Made by a program: the position numbers and the translations under genes. A stretch of DNA of 35,074 bases from the NCBI GenBank assembly GCA_021641325.1, contig JAJXPD010000002.1:723-35796 (forward strand), in the 5' to 3' direction. This document shows, one piece after another, positions 24,458-32,349 of the stretch. Numbering within the stretch: position 1 is the stretch's first letter; every line of letters starts with the position of its first letter. The DNA comes from Opitutales bacterium. GTDB taxonomy: Bacteria > Verrucomicrobiota > Verrucomicrobiia > Opitutales > Intestinicryptomonadaceae. Under the pieces are notes generated by a model that worked only from the letters and a program-made list of their open reading frames with translations, searched no databases and had not been told where the DNA came from.

Positions 24458-27292
24458 CTATTCCGCGACGAGTTCGTAGAACACGGCGGGTTCGGGAAGT
24501 TTCGACGTGTCGATGTCGATAATCATTTTGCCGCCGTCGTATTTCAGCGGAATTTCCGCGATGCGCTCGCCGTTGAGTTTGAGCGCGTGGAGGGCGAACT
24601 TTTTGCCGTCCGAGCGCGGATTGAGGCGCAGTTTTGCGGAGAGCTTGCCGACGCGCAAAAGTATCGGCTGGGTACCCCTGAATTTCAACGCCTCGCGCGA
24701 CTGCGAAACCTTGAAGCCGCTCGCGACGGTGTCGGTTGCGTAGACAAGAACAATGCGGGAGGAGTCGGCAAGCTTTGCGCCGTCCATCGATGCCGCGGCG
24801 ACCGACGCCGCTACGTCGGAGGAAACCACCGTCAGCGCGCCGAGCTTTTCGTTCTTTGTTTCGGGCTTGAAAACGACAGCCTCGCTCTTCGGAGTGATTA
24901 CCTTTGCGAGACGCCTCTTGAAGTCGAGGACAATCTCGCCGGTGTCGCTTTGGAAGACGCCGTTGGCGGGGTCGGAGATGTTGTCTTTGGAGAGGATTCC
25001 GCGCGACTTCAAATCAGCCGCAAATGCGGGCAGGTCGAAGCCCGAGCTGTCGCCCGAACCGAGGCTTCCGAAGTCGGAAAGCATGTTTGCCGCAGAGAAG
25101 CCCGACGGGCTGAGCGTGAAGTCGGCGGGTTTTACGCGCACGTTTTTCAGGTCGGAAATTTTGCGGGCGGAGGGGAAGTCTATCGCAAAGCCCGTAAGGA
25201 ACACTATTTTGGACTGTTCCGCGTTTATGCCCATGCACATCATCGGGCTTGTTTCGACGAATTTTTTGTCGAACACAACGTCAACGCGGTGCGGCGATTT
25301 CTTCACGTCGCCTCGGTAGAAGAAGCAGTAGGTCAGGAATTCGTTTGCGCGTAGAATCGGGTTTTTTGCGACTTCCGCGTGCCCGAAGACGCCTTCGCCC
25401 TTTTTCTCAATCGCGACGTCGTGGATTGTGAGGTTAGAAAAGCCTTGAAGCGCGGACAGCGCGGGAAACGCGACGCCCCCCTCGTGCTTGTAGGGATTCC
25501 AGTGGCAGTGCTGCCATTCGGTGAGAACCATGGGGCGGTCGGGCATGCGCTTCGCCGCCGCGCCGCGGAAGTAGCCCAACGCGACGGACTCGTCGAGCGA
25601 GCTTCCCTGCGGAGTGCGCGAATCGGGAGCCATGAAGTTCGTGCCGTGCCCGAAGTACACGTTCTGCGCCATGTATGAGCCCGACTCCGCGCTCGCGAAC
25701 TCGATGTCGAGCCTGCGCCCGCAGTTGAACTGGTGGAGCGGAACGTTGAAGGCCTCCTCCCCGCGGACGACCTTTTCGCAGAACGAAACGTAGTCGCGAA
25801 TGCAGTCGCGAATGAAGAGGCTTCTGTCTGCGCTGCCCTTGTATTTTGAGTCCCCGAAAACGTCGATTTCGGAGAAGTCGTCGAATTTGACGGGAAGCTT
25901 TTCCGCGCTCCACGCCTCTTTGAGCTTGTCGATTGTGCCGTACTTGTTTTTCAGCCATGCCCGAATTTTCTTGTTGCCTAACGCGACGGATTCGGGGCGC
26001 AGGCTGGTGTATCTGAAAAAGCCCAGCTCCATTTCGTTGAAGTATTCGGTGGTGGCGATTGCGGGGTCGTCCTTCCACTTTTTGCCCGTGTAGGGGTTGA
26101 CGTGGTTGAGCTGCATTTTCACGAGATTGCGCCACGCATCGCGCAGGGTTTCGTCGCCGAGAACCGTTCTGAATTTGACGTCGTAGCGGTCGGCCCATTT
26201 GAAGGTCGGCAAGCCCAAGTCGTGGCTCGAAAGGTTCAGGTGGGTATAGACGCCCTCGCGCCCCATCGCGTAGAGGAAATAGTCGTACATGTCGAGCACT
26301 TCGGGCTTCATGACGTAGGGCGCGGTGAACTCGCGCTCGCCGCCCATCGATATGCGCCAGCGAACCAAATTGTAGCCCTGCTTGAAAGCGGCTCTTGCGA
26401 GCACGTCGATGTCCTCCTTTGTCTTTATGCGCTTAAAGAACCAGTCGCCGGGGCGCCAGTTTGTGCCCTTGAATTTTACGGGGACGTTCGGCGCGCCCTC
26501 AAACTCGAAGCCGCCGTCTTTCGAAATTCTAAGCCGCCCGAATTTGCCTGCGGGGACGTGCCCCATGCCCGCAGAAACATCGAGAGCCGAGCCGCTCTTG
26601 ACCTCCAAGTCGGAAACGTCGATAGGCTTCCACTCGTCGGCGGCGAATTCGAAAAACTTTGTCGTGGGAACGTCCTTGCGCGTGAGCGTAGCGCCGAAAA
26701 TGTTCCACGACGAATACCGAGCCGCCTTGAATGTAATCTTTACAATCGCCTTTTGGTCCACCGTGAAGCGGCTGAGGTGCGCCGAACCCGTACCGCGCGT
26801 TGCGTTGGCCTTGCGCACGGCAAGCCCGTTTTCGCCCGTTTTGTTTTCGAAGGCGGAAATCGCCTCTTCGTCTTTCTTTACCCAGAAAGTAGCCGAATAA
26901 CCGTCGCGATACTGCACGGTTATGCTGCCAATATTCCTGTTTTTGTTTTTCGCGCGGATATTCTTGCCCGACGAGTGCAAAACGTAGAGGAAGCGCGTGC
27001 GGATATTGGGAATGTCCACGGAAAATTCCCGCGATTTCGGGTCGCGGAGCGACGAAAGCGAAACCACCGAATTTCCGTCGGCGTCGGGTTCGGGGATTGT
27101 AAAGTCGATGCCGCCGAATTTGCCCGTCTTCATTCTTTCGGGCGCGGCGTATTCACCGTCGTCTATGTCCGACGCAAGCGGAATGTTGGCGAATTTGGAG
27201 ATGTCGAGCCGGTACTCGGAGGGACGGGGCGCGGCGAACGCCGTCGCAAACGCAAATACCGCAAGCAAAGCGGCGAAAAGTGTTTTTTTCAT
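24458..27292 (-). CDS. Large exported glycosidase of clan GH-A type
   Basis: A 944-residue exported protein: signal peptide (1-20, AFA/A). An N-terminal beta-rich region follows (about 25-260). A TIM barrel (about 270-640) carries two likely catalytic glutamates: E420 in TEYFNEMELGFF (the NE after strand 4) and E592 in VLTEWQHCHW (after strand 7). A segment WLKNKYGTIDKLKEAW, common in GH42/GH5-like enzymes, is present. The last roughly 300 residues form C-terminal beta domains. The family is not certain; a beta-galactosidase- or beta-mannosidase-like activity is inference. It is a single gene with its own candidate promoter, convergent with tatD. The start at 27292 opens directly into the signal peptide. 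Confidence 0.75.
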   Translation of the reverse strand: MKKTLFAALLAVFAFATAFAAPRPSEYRLDISKFANIPLASDIDDGEYAAPERMKTGKFGGIDFTIPEPDADGNSVVSLSSLRDPKSREFSVDIPNIRTRFLYVLHSSGKNIRAKNKNRNIGSITVQYRDGYSATFWVKKDEEAISAFENKTGENGLAVRKANATRGTGSAHLSRFTVDQKAIVKITFKAARYSSWNIFGATLTRKDVPTTKFFEFAADEWKPIDVSDLEVKSGSALDVSAGMGHVPAGKFGRLRISKDGGFEFEGAPNVPVKFKGTNWRPGDWFFKRIKTKEDIDVLARAAFKQGYNLVRWRISMGGEREFTAPYVMKPEVLDMYDYFLYAMGREGVYTHLNLSSHDLGLPTFKWADRYDVKFRTVLGDETLRDAWRNLVKMQLNHVNPYTGKKWKDDPAIATTEYFNEMELGFFRYTSLRPESVALGNKKIRAWLKNKYGTIDKLKEAWSAEKLPVKFDDFSEIDVFGDSKYKGSADRSLFIRDCIRDYVSFCEKVVRGEEAFNVPLHQFNCGRRLDIEFASAESGSYMAQNVYFGHGTNFMAPDSRTPQGSSLDESVALGYFRGAAAKRMPDRPMVLTEWQHCHWNPYKHEGGVAFPALSALQGFSNLTIHDVAIEKKGEGVFGHAEVAKNPILRANEFLTYCFFYRGDVKKSPHRVDVVFDKKFVETSPMMCMGINAEQSKIVFLTGFAIDFPSARKISDLKNVRVKPADFTLSPSGFSAANMLSDFGSLGSGDSSGFDLPAFAADLKSRGILSKDNISDPANGVFQSDTGEIVLDFKRRLAKVITPKSEAVVFKPETKNEKLGALTVVSSDVAASVAAASMDGAKLADSSRIVLVYATDTVASGFKVSQSREALKFRGTQPILLRVGKLSAKLRLNPRSDGKKFALHALKLNGERIAEIPLKYDGGKMIIDIDTSKLPEPAVFYELVAE

Positions 27293-27327
27293 ATTGTATT
27301 TTGTTGTTGTTTGTTGCCTTTGTAGGT

Positions 27328-27357
27328 GTTTTAGCATGCCGCGCGTTCCATAGGCAA
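27328..27357 (-). promoter_or_regulatory. Weak candidate promoter of the GH-A gene
   Basis: On the minus strand TTGCCT (27357-27352) and TAAAAC (27333-27328) are 18 nt apart, each matching four of six consensus bases, 35 nt before the ATG. It lies just after the operon terminator at 27366-27405, so this gene needs its own promoter. Confidence 0.3.
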
Positions 27358-27365
27358 GCTTTTTG

Positions 27366-27405
27366 CGCAAAAAAAACTGCGCGGGGACGCGAGCCGCGCA
27401 GTTTT
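27366..27405 (-). terminator. Terminator of the lipoprotein operon
   Basis: AAAACTGCGCGG (27373-27384) pairs perfectly with CCGCGCAGTTTT (27394-27405) over nine bases. The minus strand continues with two more T and TTTGCGC-like sequence. It is seven nt after the stop of the small lipoprotein. Confidence 0.9.
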
Positions 27406-27412
27406 CAATATG

Positions 27413-27547
27413 CTATCTTACATACACTTCTTCGGAAACGTCGGGTGTGAATGTGTCGCGCAAAAAATTTCCGTTGAAGCCGCAGCTCTGGCAGCCCGAA
27501 AGCGCGAGAGCCGCCAGCGCAATCAAAAGTACGGCAAGCCTTTTCAC
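27413..27547 (-). CDS. 44-residue lipoprotein, GTG start
   Basis: A very small lipoprotein with a basic start (KRL), a hydrophobic stretch and the lipobox LSGC (lipidated C19). Three residues later comes a second cysteine (CQSC, C22), and the mature part of only 26 residues ends EEVYVR. The start is GTG at 27547, preceded by a strong GGGAGG ribosome site nine bases upstream that begins inside the gap after the LpoB stop. The terminator follows directly, so it is a genuine last gene of the operon. No family is recognised. Its position suggests a small partner of the LpoB/YcfL/COG3014 lipoproteins. Confidence 0.75.
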   Translation of the reverse strand: MKRLAVLLIALAALALSGCQSCGFNGNFLRDTFTPDVSEEVYVR

Positions 27548-27559
27548 GTCGCCTCCCGC

Positions 27560-28123
27560 CTACCAGCCCAAGCCGGATTTTTCCTGCTGCTTTGCAATCT
27601 GCTTCTGCCCCTGCCAGACCGCCTTGCCGAGGTAGTTGACTTCAAGGAAGAAAACATAGGTGACTTCGCGAAGCTCGCGGTTGCTTTCCCTGTCCTCTAT
27701 GATTTTGCCCGTCATTGTGAGCTTGGGAAGGGCGAGCATTTTGCCCTGACGCTTCGCCTCGTAGCGGGCAAGCTCTTCGGTTTCGGCGTCGTCGGAGACG
27801 GTTGCGACTTTGCCCGTCTTTGAGAGCGCAATGGAAATCTGCCGCGTGAGCAGGTCGGTATCGACCGCGGTGCTTGTGCGGTTTACGATTCTGCCGACTT
27901 TCATTTTCACGGGCTGGGCAAGCCCCGTAGAGTCTATCGCGCCCGACGAGAGAAGCTCGTTGACAAGCGACGACGCGGCGGCGTTCCAGTCCGCCATGTT
28001 GATTTTGTTTGTAGAGACAATCGAGCGCGCGCCGCCCGATTCCACATATGTGGCGTTTTTGCTTGCGCAGCCCGCGAGCATGAGCGCGGAGAGAACGAAT
28101 GCCAAAATGTACGTTTTTTTCAT
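27560..28123 (-). CDS. LpoB-like penicillin-binding-protein activator lipoprotein
   Basis: A 187-residue outer-membrane-type lipoprotein (lipobox LAGC, C19) of the LpoB family. In Enterobacteria LpoB reaches through the periplasm to activate PBP1b. The family-like pattern is visible in INMADWNAAASSLVNELLSSG (in parts), VKMKVGRIVNRTSTAVDTDLL, a 'G.V..VSDDAE' turn and a YVFFLEVNYLGKAVWQGQKQI strand near the end. It ends KSGLGW. The neighbour YcfL is also next to lpoB in E. coli, which supports the call. Whether its PBP partner is a PBP1b homologue is unknown; none is in the window. Confidence 0.85.
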   Translation of the reverse strand: MKKTYILAFVLSALMLAGCASKNATYVESGGARSIVSTNKINMADWNAAASSLVNELLSSGAIDSTGLAQPVKMKVGRIVNRTSTAVDTDLLTRQISIALSKTGKVATVSDDAETEELARYEAKRQGKMLALPKLTMTGKIIEDRESNRELREVTYVFFLEVNYLGKAVWQGQKQIAKQQEKSGLGW

Positions 28124-28133
28124 GGTTTTTATT

Positions 28134-28550
28134 TTAGTAGTTTCTTACGTCGGAAAGAAGTTTCAGGGAGAAATCCTTTGCTTTCGGAGAGACCGCGACG
28201 TCGGAGACGAAGCGGCTTTCTCCGCCTTCGAGCGCGAGGGTGAGCCACGGCGACGACGGCGAGGAAATCTCCATGCCGTTTTCGTCGAACCACGAGAACT
28301 TGTAGTTTACGGTGCGGTAGCCCGAAGTCTTGTTTGCGATTTTCACCTGAACTTTCGGAAGCCCGCCCGCCGCGACGCCCTCGTTGACGGCTACGACACA
28401 CGCGTATCCGTCGAGAGTGGAGTCCGTAATAATGCGCTTGTCCTTCACGACCTGCGCGCGCGACTGCGGCTCGGCGCGTTCGACCGAATTGACCGAGGAA
28501 CAGCCCGCGAGAACCGCGCATGCAATCATCAATGCCGTTATTTTTTTCAT
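28134..28550 (-). CDS. YcfL-family (DUF1425) lipoprotein
   Basis: A 138-residue lipoprotein (lipobox LAGC, C17) with an immunoglobulin-like beta-sandwich typical of YcfL/DUF1425. Visible segments include KVQVKIANKTSGYRTVNYKFSWFDENGMEI (in parts) and SPSSPWLTLALEGGESRFVSDVAVSP. The function is unknown in the family, but gene association with lpoB is known in Proteobacteria. ATG 28550 opens into the signal peptide; a longer upstream frame is Arg-rich and spurious. It is 10 nt before the LpoB-like gene. Confidence 0.85.
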   Translation of the reverse strand: MKKITALMIACAVLAGCSSVNSVERAEPQSRAQVVKDKRIITDSTLDGYACVVAVNEGVAAGGLPKVQVKIANKTSGYRTVNYKFSWFDENGMEISSPSSPWLTLALEGGESRFVSDVAVSPKAKDFSLKLLSDVRNY

Positions 28551-28585
28551 ATTCCGATTATGGTATTGTTTTTTGCGTCCGACAA

Positions 28586-30040
28586 TCACTTTTTTGCGCG
28601 GGCGTCGGCGGATTGCCGGACGTGTTTTTCCGCCGCGCCGTCTTTGAAGTCGAAAATTCTGACGCTTGCGGGCGTTGCCGCGCCCGTGCGTTTTACCCAA
28701 ATTATGTTTGCGCCCGATGTCGGCACCCGAAGAACGCGCCCGTCCACATTTACGACGCCGGCGGCGGGCGTCGGGAAACGCGCAAGTTTTATCCGCTTGG
28801 GGAGCGTCGTCCAAGCGCGAAGGTCGGCGTCGTTTGTCATGTACTGGTAGACGCTGCCCGCGATGTTGACCGCAAGCCCCGCCCAGCCGTCGCCCGCCGA
28901 CCGCGCGGCGGCGTACTGCGCGGCGGCTTTCGCCGCCGACGAGAGAATCGTCCGCGCAAGCACGAGCGGAAGAGCGTCCATGAACTCGCGGCGAACAATG
29001 GCGTCAACGTCGGCGAGGGTTTCGAAGCGGACGGCTTGCCCGTTTGCGGTCGCGCGGAGGTCGGGCGAAAAGGAGTTGTTGTTGCGCAGAATCGGGAAGT
29101 TTACGCCGACATGCGGGACGTTGTGCGCCACAAGATAGAGCGGCAGGTTTATTTTGAACTGGTCGCGGGCGGGGGCGCAGCCCGTTTCGTAGACGATGTA
29201 TGTGGTTGCGGGCGGCGTCGCGGTTTTGCCGTCGGCGAAGTCCTCCGCGGCGTTGAAGTCTTCGGCGAGAATTTCGGACTTTCCGCCCGACGCCTTCCAG
29301 CCGAACCTGAACATGTCGGCGGCGCGTTCCCTGTCGGAGGAGTCCTCCGCCCTGTTCATGAAAAACACGCCCGCTAGCCAGTAGGCGAACGGAACGGAAT
29401 ACGCCGACGCCGTAGCCTTTGCGGAGAAATCCGCGCCGTAAATTTCGCGCAGTTTCAGATAGACATCGGGGTTCGAAAGCGTCCGCGAGGCGTCGTAGGA
29501 AGCGTTGTTTTTGCCCGCGGCGGAAATCGCCGCCGCCTCTTTCGACATGCGCTCGCCGCTCCTGCGCTGCGAATTGCGCTGTACGTTGTCGAGCCTGATT
29601 AGCTCGACCGCCGCCCTGTCGAATTCCTTTAACTCGATGTAGTTTGCGGCGGAATACACGCCCGCGAAAATTTTGTCGTAGTTGTAGCCCTTGTAGGGAA
29701 GATAGCTCTGATTGGCGAGGAACGCGGCGGTTTCGCGCGTTATGCTAACCTGCGGCTGGTCGTCGTACGAGTCGGCAATGCGCTCGGCCTCGGAAAACAG
29801 CTCCGCGCTTTTTTTGAGGTCGCCGCTTGCTCGCGCCGCCGCGCCCTCCTCCAAACGCCACACGAGAATGTCGGTGTCGGACTTGTCCTCCGCCGCCGAC
29901 GCGAACTCCGACTGCGCGCGCGCAAAATTCCCCGCCTCCCAGCTTGCGCGGGCGGATTTTGTTTCGCTCATGTGCGTTGCGCAGCCGCAAAGCGCGACTG
30001 CCAGCACAAGCAAGGCGAACGCGGTCGGGAAATGCGCCAT
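28586..30040 (-). CDS. COG3014-family lipoprotein with TPR-like N-terminus
   Basis: A 484-residue lipoprotein (LCGC, C20). Residues about 25-200 are TPR-like helices (WEAGNFARAQSEF, GDLKKSAELFSEAE, YNYDKIFAGVYSAANYIELKEFDRAAVE in parts). A conserved block follows, with SYSVPFAYWLAG-like and DSSDRERAADMFRFG segments, then a C-terminal beta domain containing DFKINLPLYLVAHNVP and TTLPKRIKLARF. This matches the COG3014 family commonly linked with LpoB and YcfL. The function is unknown. It starts one nt after the CsgG-like gene stop, and the YcfL gene begins 35 nt after its stop. Confidence 0.75.
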   Translation of the reverse strand: MAHFPTAFALLVLAVALCGCATHMSETKSARASWEAGNFARAQSEFASAAEDKSDTDILVWRLEEGAAARASGDLKKSAELFSEAERIADSYDDQPQVSITRETAAFLANQSYLPYKGYNYDKIFAGVYSAANYIELKEFDRAAVELIRLDNVQRNSQRRSGERMSKEAAAISAAGKNNASYDASRTLSNPDVYLKLREIYGADFSAKATASAYSVPFAYWLAGVFFMNRAEDSSDRERAADMFRFGWKASGGKSEILAEDFNAAEDFADGKTATPPATTYIVYETGCAPARDQFKINLPLYLVAHNVPHVGVNFPILRNNNSFSPDLRATANGQAVRFETLADVDAIVRREFMDALPLVLARTILSSAAKAAAQYAAARSAGDGWAGLAVNIAGSVYQYMTNDADLRAWTTLPKRIKLARFPTPAAGVVNVDGRVLRVPTSGANIIWVKRTGAATPASVRIFDFKDGAAEKHVRQSADARAKK

Positions 30041-30041
30041 G

Positions 30042-30971
30042 CTAAATTTCTTCGGTCGCGGGCACTGCGGGCTTTGCCTTGCGCGGAGCTTTTTTGGAGA
30101 CGCGAGCAAGCTGCCCCTTTTCCACGCCGTTGTCCTCCGAAAGTCTGCCCTTGGAGAACTTCGGCGAAACTTCCACGACCGTCATTTTGCCGACGAGCAC
30201 CTCTTCGCTGCCGAGCTTTTCGCCCGTGTCGGGGTCTACCATTTCCTCGCCGAGCGCGTAGACGTTGTACTCGTCGCCGACTTCAACATCCGTTCCCGCG
30301 CCCCTGTTGAACGTGGCGAGCGGCCCAGTTTTGCCGACGATTTTCGCGGGGAACAGAACGTCGAGCACGCCGAGGGCGATTTTTTCGCACACGGCGCGGG
30401 AAAAGCCGCCCGCGAGGGCGTCGGTCATGCGCCCGCCCGAATGCTGCGAGAGCGAGTCGCGCTCGGCGACGCAGTCGGCGGTTTCGGAAATGTTGGCGGT
30501 TTCGAGCACGGAGCCGCTTTCGGAATCGACGATTTTCGCGACGACCCCAACCCTTATTTTGCGGTTTTCGACGTCGCGCTTGACCGTCTGGAAGACGTCG
30601 CGTTCTGAATAGTCCTGAAAATCGTCAATTTCGACCGCGACGACGTATTTTGCGCCCTTCATGTTGCCCGTTTTTGGGGCGTCCTTTTGGTTGGCGTTGC
30701 CCGAGGCGGAGAAGTCCTGCTCTTTGAGGACGGCGTCCAAATCGCCGCGCGTAAGCACGTCGAACTTGCGCGTGCGCTGGAACGCCGACGTGAGGTTCGA
30801 ATCGACGGAGTCCACGATTCTTTGCAGCGTGGGAAGCGTTCCCGCCGACTTCGCCGCCGCCTCCACCGCCGCCGTCGGCTTTACCTTTACCACCGCCAGC
30901 GACTCCTTTTTCTGTCCGAATGCGAATGCGGCAAACGCCGACAAAATCAGAAACAATGCTATTTTTTTCAT
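30042..30971 (-). CDS. CsgG-like exported protein
   Basis: A 309-residue exported protein: signal peptide (1-20, FAFG/Q) with no lipidation Cys. The CsgG/TolB-N-like fold begins SLAVVKVKPT, continues FDVLTRGDLDAVLKEQDFSASG and KGAKYVVAVEIDDFQDYSE, then SETADCVAERDSLSQHSGG. A C-terminal beta domain carries VGDEYNVYALGEEMVDPDTGEKLGSE (in parts), resembling the flagellar-assembly T/CsgG-type late domain, and ends Lys/Pro-rich. Curli CsgG itself is a lipidated pore; this one is not lipidated and curli genes are absent. A periplasmic partner role for the lipoproteins is likelier. Confidence 0.75.
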   Translation of the reverse strand: MKKIALFLILSAFAAFAFGQKKESLAVVKVKPTAAVEAAAKSAGTLPTLQRIVDSVDSNLTSAFQRTRKFDVLTRGDLDAVLKEQDFSASGNANQKDAPKTGNMKGAKYVVAVEIDDFQDYSERDVFQTVKRDVENRKIRVGVVAKIVDSESGSVLETANISETADCVAERDSLSQHSGGRMTDALAGGFSRAVCEKIALGVLDVLFPAKIVGKTGPLATFNRGAGTDVEVGDEYNVYALGEEMVDPDTGEKLGSEEVLVGKMTVVEVSPKFSKGRLSEDNGVEKGQLARVSKKAPRKAKPAVPATEEI

Positions 30972-30977
30972 GGTTGT

Positions 30978-32162
30978 CTATTGTCCGAATATGCTTTGTG
31001 TTTTGTTGATTTCGGGAAGCGCCTTTGCGTCCACCTTGAAACCCGACTGCTCGTACATTTTTGCCGCGCCGCGAATGCGCTCAGCCTCGGCGGCGGAAAT
31101 TTCGAGCGCGGAGTCGGACGCCATTGCGCGTTTTTTCATCTCCTCCACAAACTCGGCGTCCGCCTTGAAAGCCGCGCGGGTTGCGGCGTCGGGGCGGAGC
31201 GAAAACGTCAGCCGCTGCCCCGAAGCCCCCGTAATGTTTATGTTTTTTTCGAGCGGTTCAAGCCCGCTCTGGCGGATTACAAGCGTGTGGATTCCGCGCG
31301 GAAGCGAAATTTTGCCGCCCAGCGTCTGCGCGATGCCGTCGATTTCCGCCGACACCGACGAAACCGAAACGGGCAGCGTATTTTTCGAAAGCGCGTATTT
31401 GCCGTTCTCGCGGACGATTTCGGGCATGTCCAAACCCTCCACGGTGAAGAGTATTTCGATTTCCCCCGAAGTTCCTACGGGAGCGGCGAGCGGCTCGCTT
31501 TTGCTGCGCAGGGCGAAAAACTCGGCTGTGCGCTCGACGGCGTCCGCCACAAGCTCGTCCATCACGCCGCCGTCCGACACCGAAATGTCGGCGGTATTGC
31601 GCAGCGTCTTCTCGGAACCCAGCGACAAGCCCGCGACGGAATACGCGACATCGGAGAGGACGTGCAAAGTCGAATTTGTGCGGAGCTTGTAGACCGTGTT
31701 TTCGGTCGCCACTCCGTAGACTTTCGAGTTCCGCTTTTCGACGGAATAAGAGGCGACGGAAACCGACAAAATATAGTCCGCCCCCACAAGCCCGCCGAGG
31801 CGCACGCCGGAGGCGTCCGAAATGAGCGTGGAGCCGGCAGACTCCTTGGAGTCGAGCGCGCGTTTGAGCGCGGCGGCGGCTGAGCGGAACTTTGCGTTGG
31901 GGTCGCCGAGATAGTCGTTGAGGTTGCGGACCGCCAAATCGTAGTCGACAATGCCGAAACCCGCGCCCGAAAGCCGCGCGGAAATGGACTTTTCGAAAGC
32001 CTTTGTCTTTGAGTCGAGCGCGCGGTTTCCGCTGTCGTTGACGACGACGACCGCGACCTTTTGCGGAGCTGTCCGCCCCGCCGTGCCGCCGCCCGCTGGA
32101 ACGCCCGCGCAAAGCGTCGCGAAAGCCGCGGCGACGAGTACAAAAAACGGTATTCTTTTCAT
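30978..32162 (-). CDS. Exported CsgG/LpoB-like protein with PEGA-like domain
   Basis: A 394-residue exported protein: signal peptide (about 1-24), then a CsgG/LpoB-like alpha/beta domain (about 34-220). That domain has KVAVVVVNDSGN, FGIVDYDLAVRNLNDY and GADYILSVSVASYSVEKRN (strand-helix-strand pattern). A beta-rich insert comes next, then a PEGA-like repeat at about 270-322 (SAEIDGIAQTLGG, LPRGIHTLVIRQSG), known in peptidoglycan- or envelope-linked proteins. Its C-terminus is helical. It is the first gene of the operon, 6 nt before the second CsgG-like gene. I see no exact family. Confidence 0.7.
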   Translation of the reverse strand: MKRIPFFVLVAAAFATLCAGVPAGGGTAGRTAPQKVAVVVVNDSGNRALDSKTKAFEKSISARLSGAGFGIVDYDLAVRNLNDYLGDPNAKFRSAAAALKRALDSKESAGSTLISDASGVRLGGLVGADYILSVSVASYSVEKRNSKVYGVATENTVYKLRTNSTLHVLSDVAYSVAGLSLGSEKTLRNTADISVSDGGVMDELVADAVERTAEFFALRSKSEPLAAPVGTSGEIEILFTVEGLDMPEIVRENGKYALSKNTLPVSVSSVSAEIDGIAQTLGGKISLPRGIHTLVIRQSGLEPLEKNINITGASGQRLTFSLRPDAATRAAFKADAEFVEEMKKRAMASDSALEISAAEAERIRGAAKMYEQSGFKVDAKALPEINKTQSIFGQ

Positions 32163-32261
32163 GTTTTGCCTGATTTCGGTTTGTGCCGCGCGGGGAAACG
32201 TCCGCCCGACGCCGCAAAAAATACGCCCGACGCCCGCCCCGTGGCAACACTCTTCTTTTAT

Positions 32262-32290
32262 ATTATACGCATTTTTCCGCGTTTTGTTTC
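32262..32290 (-). promoter_or_regulatory. Candidate promoter of the lipoprotein operon
   Basis: On the minus strand a perfect TATAAT (32267-32262) lies 17 nt after a weak GAAACA (32290-32285). A leader of about 90 nt would precede the first gene. It overlaps no coding sequence. Confidence 0.45.
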
Positions 32291-32308
32291 GGCGCGGATT
32301 CCGCGCCC

Positions 32309-32336
32309 TTGACATCGCCGCGCCAGTCCGTATTTT
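32309..32336 (+). promoter_or_regulatory. Candidate promoter of the UDG operon
   Basis: A perfect TTGACA (32309-32314) is followed after 16 nt by TATTTT (32331-32336). The ATG at 32350 is 13 nt on, with GGAG at 32340-32343. The leader would be very short, or the true start lies upstream. Confidence 0.5.
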
Positions 32337-32349
32337 TTTGGAGACTGAC

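Noticed and set aside
26102..27325. Plus-strand open frame of 407 residues opposite the GH-A gene
   Set aside because: No domain or signal peptide; the minus-strand reading has clear catalytic motifs.
30687..31883. Plus-strand open frame of 398 residues across the two CsgG-like genes
   Set aside because: Arg-rich shadow frame; the minus-strand genes have signal peptides and tight spacing.
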